Below, in pieces: positions 61,332 through 64,000 of a stretch of 64,000 bases of DNA. The translations under genes were made by a program, and so were the position numbers. The stretch lies in assembly GCA_013359125.1 (NCBI GenBank), contig JABWCR010000020.1, positions 1 to 64,000 of the forward strand, written 5' to 3'. The notes under the pieces are model-generated. The model searched no databases and was not told the DNA's origin. It saw only the letters and a program-made list of their open reading frames with translations. The stretch comes from Armatimonadota bacterium. Its GTDB lineage: Bacteria > Armatimonadota > Fimbriimonadia > Fimbriimonadales > GBS-DC. Position 1 is the first letter of the stretch. Every line of letters begins with the position of its first letter.

Positions 61332-61786
61332 TCGAGATCGCACTCTATCCAATTGGGATCGTCCGCTCCGAACGTACGAGCAAAGAGGACGCGGACTGGG
61401 GCGTCGGCGTCTCGACGATAGAACTGGACCCTGCGCTCTCCGAAGGTCTGGAGGGCCTGGAGCAATTCTCTCACGCCGTGATCGTTTTCTTTTTGCACGA
61501 AGGCGAGGTCTTTACGCCGCCTCGCATTAAGCGCCGGCCGCGAGAGCGCGAGGATATGCCGCTGTTGGGCGTGTTTGCGCAGCGCGGCAAAGTGCGTCCG
61601 AACCCGATCGGCGTTACGACGGCCAAGATCGTATCGGTCGAGCCTGGGAGATTGATCGTGTCGGGTTTGGACGCGATCGACGGCACCCCGGTGCTGGATA
61701 TCAAGCCCTACTTTTCGGCTTTCGACCATGCGGACGACGCCGCAGCGCCCGAGTGGGTCGATCGCCTGATGGAAGGGTATTTCTAG
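61328..61786 (+). CDS. trmO: tRNA (N6-threonylcarbamoyladenosine37-N6)-methyltransferase TrmO
   Basis: This 152-residue TsaA/TrmO-family protein methylates t6A37 of tRNA using SAM. Motifs are ALYPIGIVRSERTSKED, then FSHAVIVFFLHE, FAQRGKVRPNPIGVTTAKI, VSGLDAIDGTPVLDIKPY. GTG 61328 overlaps the M14 stop by 4 nt; the length is typical of the short form. The frame continues upstream inside the M14 gene, which is a shadow. It is followed by a gap of about 360 nt full of GC-rich repeats. Confidence 0.93.
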   Translation: MIEIALYPIGIVRSERTSKEDADWGVGVSTIELDPALSEGLEGLEQFSHAVIVFFLHEGEVFTPPRIKRRPREREDMPLLGVFAQRGKVRPNPIGVTTAKIVSVEPGRLIVSGLDAIDGTPVLDIKPYFSAFDHADDAAAPEWVDRLMEGYF

Positions 61787-61807
61787 AGTGTTCGAGCACT
61801 AAACAAC

Positions 61808-61961
61808 GGGAGGGCGAGCGTCCCCGCGAGCCGAAAGACCGGGCCGGGCGGAAGGTTCCAGGGGGCCGGCGGGACGCCGGCGGTACTTTGACGGCGAGGC
61901 CAAAGATCCGGGAGGGCGAGCGTCCCCGCGAGCCGAAAGACGGGAACGCCGGCGGTACTTT
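61808..61961 (+). repeat. Second GC-rich repeat cluster, same element as at 35.4 kb
   Basis: The 25-nt element beginning GGGAGGGCGAGCGTCCCCG occurs at 61808-61832 and 61910-61934, each followed by CCGAAAGAC-type sequence. ACGCCGGCGGTACTTT occurs at 61874-61889 and again at 61946-61961. The block occupies the first part of the trmO/S9 gap. Apparent reading frames here are repeat artefacts. Confidence 0.85.
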
Positions 61962-61966
61962 TAACC

Positions 61967-62110
61967 CTCCACACCCGCCGTTCGGTGCGGAGGGTCTAGG
62001 CCCTCGGCTCGCGGTCTCTGGACCTCGTCCGTCTTCAGTCCCCTCCCCAAACGCGGAGTAGCCCACTTGACTTTTCAAGACGGTATCTCCACACGCGCCG
62101 TTTGGTGCGG
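61967..62110 (+). repeat. 24-nt repeat pair 120 nt apart
   Basis: CTCCACACCCGCCGTTCGG-type sequence at 61967-61990 recurs with two changes at 62087-62110. Similar sequence (CGGCGTTTCGGCGGGTGCGG) is seen near 35600. Together with the blocks at 61808-61961 it fills the trmO/S9 gap, leaving little unexplained sequence there; I see no RNA gene. Confidence 0.65.
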
Positions 62111-62149
62111 CGGTATCTTAGCGCTCGCGCCACTTTGCGGCGTTCTTGA

Positions 62150-64000
62150 TCATGGCTTTAGGCGGTTGTTCCACCAATCGATGTACTGCGTCAGGCGATG
62201 GATGCGCAGATCGGGCGGGCCGCTTCTCGATAGGCCGTGGCTCGATTCGACCGGATAGCGTACGTAGACGATTTCGACGCCCAATCGTTTCATGGCCGAA
62301 TACCATTCGTCGGCTTGGCCGATCGGGCATCGCAGGTCGCCCTCGCTGTGCACCAGCAGGTGCGGAGTCTTCACGTTGGCGGCATAGGTCAGCGGCGAGC
62401 ACTTTCGCAATGTCTCCGTCTCCGACCAGGCATTGCCCGGCCAATATCGGTCGGGAATCTGTGGAAAGTCGCTGCCGCCCGCCATGCTCACCAAGTTGGT
62501 TACGACTCGATCCGCGACCGCTGTCTTAAATCGATCGGTGTGGCCAACGATCCAGGTCGTCATATATCCGCCGTAGCTTCCTCCCGCCACGCCCATCCGG
62601 TCGGCATCGACGTAAGGCAGGTTGGAGACCCAATCGGTTACTTGCATCAGGTCGTTGTAATCGCGATTGCCCCAATCGCCTTTGATCGCCGAGACGAACG
62701 CCTCGCCGTAGCCTTTGCCGCCGCGAGGGTTGGTGTAGACCACCACAAAGCCTTGGGCCGCTGTCGATTGAAACTCGTGAAAGAAGCAGTTGCCGTACAT
62801 GGCAGACGGGCCGCCATGTATCATCAGAATGGTCGGATACTTCCTGTTCGGGTCGAAATCGGGCGGGCGCATGATCCAGCCGTGCACCGCGACTCCGTCG
62901 TCGGCGACCACATGGAACGCCTCGGGGCGCGCCACGTTGACTTCGGACAGAAACGCGCCGTTCAGATCGGTTTGATAAATGGTGTCAAGGCTATTGCCGG
63001 CAGGCTTGGCGACCGCTATCTCGTGAGGGGAGACGCTTGTGCCTACTGCGAAGGCGACCGACCCGTTACTTGCGACTGAGAAGCCCGACACATCGTGATC
63101 TCCGGGCGTCAGGCAGACATGGCCGCCCTGCAAATCGGACCGATAGATGCGCACGCTGCCCATCTCGCTGAGCAGGAAGTAAACGCTGGCCGAATCGGCG
63201 CTCCAAACGACCTTGCTGCCGCCGCCGAACTCGCGCATGTCGGTCAGCGAGTTAACGCCGAGCGAGTTGTCGATCGAGTCGGTATGGCTCTTGGCTTCGC
63301 CCGTGCGAAGATTCAACGTCCAGAGTCGGACGTTGCGGATGCCCCAAGAGTCGTCCGGGTATTCGTGTCCGGCATAGGCCAGCGCTTCGCCGTTGGGAGA
63401 CCAAGCCAAGCCGCCTTTTGGGCCATCCGGAGAGTCGATCTTGGTCGGCTCGCCGCCGTTTGGCGAGACCGTCCAAATGTCGTCAAAACCAGGGTCGGCA
63501 TAGGGATCGGGCTTGCGATTGGAGATAAAGGCAATCTTCGAACCGTCGGGGCTCCAGGCCAAGTCGCCCTCTTCGTAAAGGTCGCCGTCGGTCAGTTGCT
63601 TCGTTTCTCCCGATGCCAGATCGATCACATAGAGATGAAACCGCTGATCGATAAAGTAGCCGTCGCCGTCCAAACGGTAGAAGGTCTTAGTAACCTTCAT
63701 CGGCGGATTGGAGAGGCCCTTCTTCTTGCGCTCTTCCTTGGCCTCTTCGTTCCATTCGGCAGCCACTGAACGATAGGTAAAGGCGAGCTTGCTGCCATCC
63801 GGAGACCATGCGATCTCGGAGATCGCGCCTTCGGCCATCTTGGTTACGGGTTGCGCCTCGCCGCCGTCGGCTTTGATGATGTAGACCTGGCTGCCGGGCT
63901 TGTTGCGATTGGAGACAAAAGCAATTTGGCTGGAGTCGGGCGACCAGCGAGGCGACGAATCGCTCCAATCGCCGTTGGTGAAGGCAAAGGTCCGGCCTTC
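62150..64000 (-). CDS. S9 family prolyl-oligopeptidase/acylaminoacyl-peptidase, 5' truncated
   Basis: The window's right edge cuts off the N-terminus; about 616 residues remain. The visible part is the C-terminal portion of a propeller (WSPDGSKLAFTYRSV, WSPDGSKIAFISNRKPDPY) followed by the alpha/beta-hydrolase catalytic domain. The Ser nucleophile is in GGSYGGYM, Asp in HSEGDLRCP and His in ESSHGLSRSG. The enzyme removes N-terminal acyl-amino acids or cuts short peptides. It ends just after the GC-rich repeat region, convergent with trmO. Confidence 0.93.
   Translation of the reverse strand, partial: EGRTFAFTNGDWSDSSPRWSPDSSQIAFVSNRNKPGSQVYIIKADGGEAQPVTKMAEGAISEIAWSPDGSKLAFTYRSVAAEWNEEAKEERKKKGLSNPPMKVTKTFYRLDGDGYFIDQRFHLYVIDLASGETKQLTDGDLYEEGDLAWSPDGSKIAFISNRKPDPYADPGFDDIWTVSPNGGEPTKIDSPDGPKGGLAWSPNGEALAYAGHEYPDDSWGIRNVRLWTLNLRTGEAKSHTDSIDNSLGVNSLTDMREFGGGSKVVWSADSASVYFLLSEMGSVRIYRSDLQGGHVCLTPGDHDVSGFSVASNGSVAFAVGTSVSPHEIAVAKPAGNSLDTIYQTDLNGAFLSEVNVARPEAFHVVADDGVAVHGWIMRPPDFDPNRKYPTILMIHGGPSAMYGNCFFHEFQSTAAQGFVVVYTNPRGGKGYGEAFVSAIKGDWGNRDYNDLMQVTDWVSNLPYVDADRMGVAGGSYGGYMTTWIVGHTDRFKTAVADRVVTNLVSMAGGSDFPQIPDRYWPGNAWSETETLRKCSPLTYAANVKTPHLLVHSEGDLRCPIGQADEWYSAMKRLGVEIVYVRYPVESSHGLSRSGPPDLRIHRLTQYIDWWNNRLKP

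Noticed and set aside
61753-62061. 102-codon open frame reading REGERPREPK
   Set aside because: Same repeat artefact as at 35.4 kb, seen in several frames at once.

Overview
The window is a dense, moderately GC-rich chromosomal stretch of a diderm bacterium. Outer-membrane secretin and Mla lipid-transport genes, a PEP-CTERM protein, a DUF1559-type prepilin, an alpha-2-macroglobulin, futalosine-pathway MqnE and dockerin-like repeats together suggest Armatimonadota (Fimbriimonadia-like). This placement rests on gene content only. I saw no rRNA, tRNA, CRISPR array, insertion sequence or integrase. Genes are packed tightly, with many 1-4 nt start/stop overlaps and several tail-to-tail overlaps.

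Region 1-10.1 kb (plus strand): the 3' end of a secretin gene and a strong terminator; a shikimate kinase/3-dehydroquinate synthase fusion; a small membrane protein; a PASTA-domain kinase homologue lacking the DFG aspartate; rpe; then a second run of a membrane protein, ribD, a nucleotidyltransferase fused to a degenerate phosphomannomutase, and aroC. Region 10-15.3 kb (mostly minus): divIVA, yggT, a TPR protein, a zinc-ribbon membrane protein with an L7/L12-like tail, a copper-amine-oxidase-like stalk protein and serA. Region 15.3-27.6 kb: lipB, a 1314-residue six-repeat secreted protein with dockerin-like repeats, then a minus-strand run alpha-2-macroglobulin, vanW, ispE and a MobA-like nucleotidyltransferase, and a small membrane protein.

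Region 27.6-33.6 kb (minus): one compact run, glycine-rich membrane protein, mlaE, mlaF, mlaD, rplI, an RNase H and argG. Region 33.6-44.6 kb: a 34-residue basic ORF, a LuxE-like adenylating enzyme, a DUF3298-like protein, GC-rich repeats, a PEP-CTERM protein, hsp20, obgE, TPR, a double retropepsin-like protease with PDZ domain, a leaderless BMP-family binding protein, a prepilin and an unusual ilvC homologue. Region 44.6-64 kb: a tricorn-like protease, purL, a galactose-oxidase-like protein, mqnE, glutamine cyclotransferase, glpX, an FHA-FHA-SDR-VWA operon, an M14 carboxypeptidase, trmO, more GC-rich repeats, and the 3' part of an S9 peptidase gene.

The most noteworthy observations are these. 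(i) A recurrent GGTAnnnT promoter element lies 6-8 nt before start codons that mostly lack a Shine-Dalgarno site, implying leaderless mRNAs. (ii) The ketol-acid reductoisomerase homologue has two active-site positions substituted (Lys130 to Val, Glu230 to Gln). (iii) In the FHA/VWA operon the VWA protein carries tandem DPNRTQAMP tags that look like phospho-threonine ligands for its FHA neighbours. (iv) A nine-G tract sets the reading frame of the purL 3' end. (v) A PASTA kinase homologue has GFG in place of DFG.
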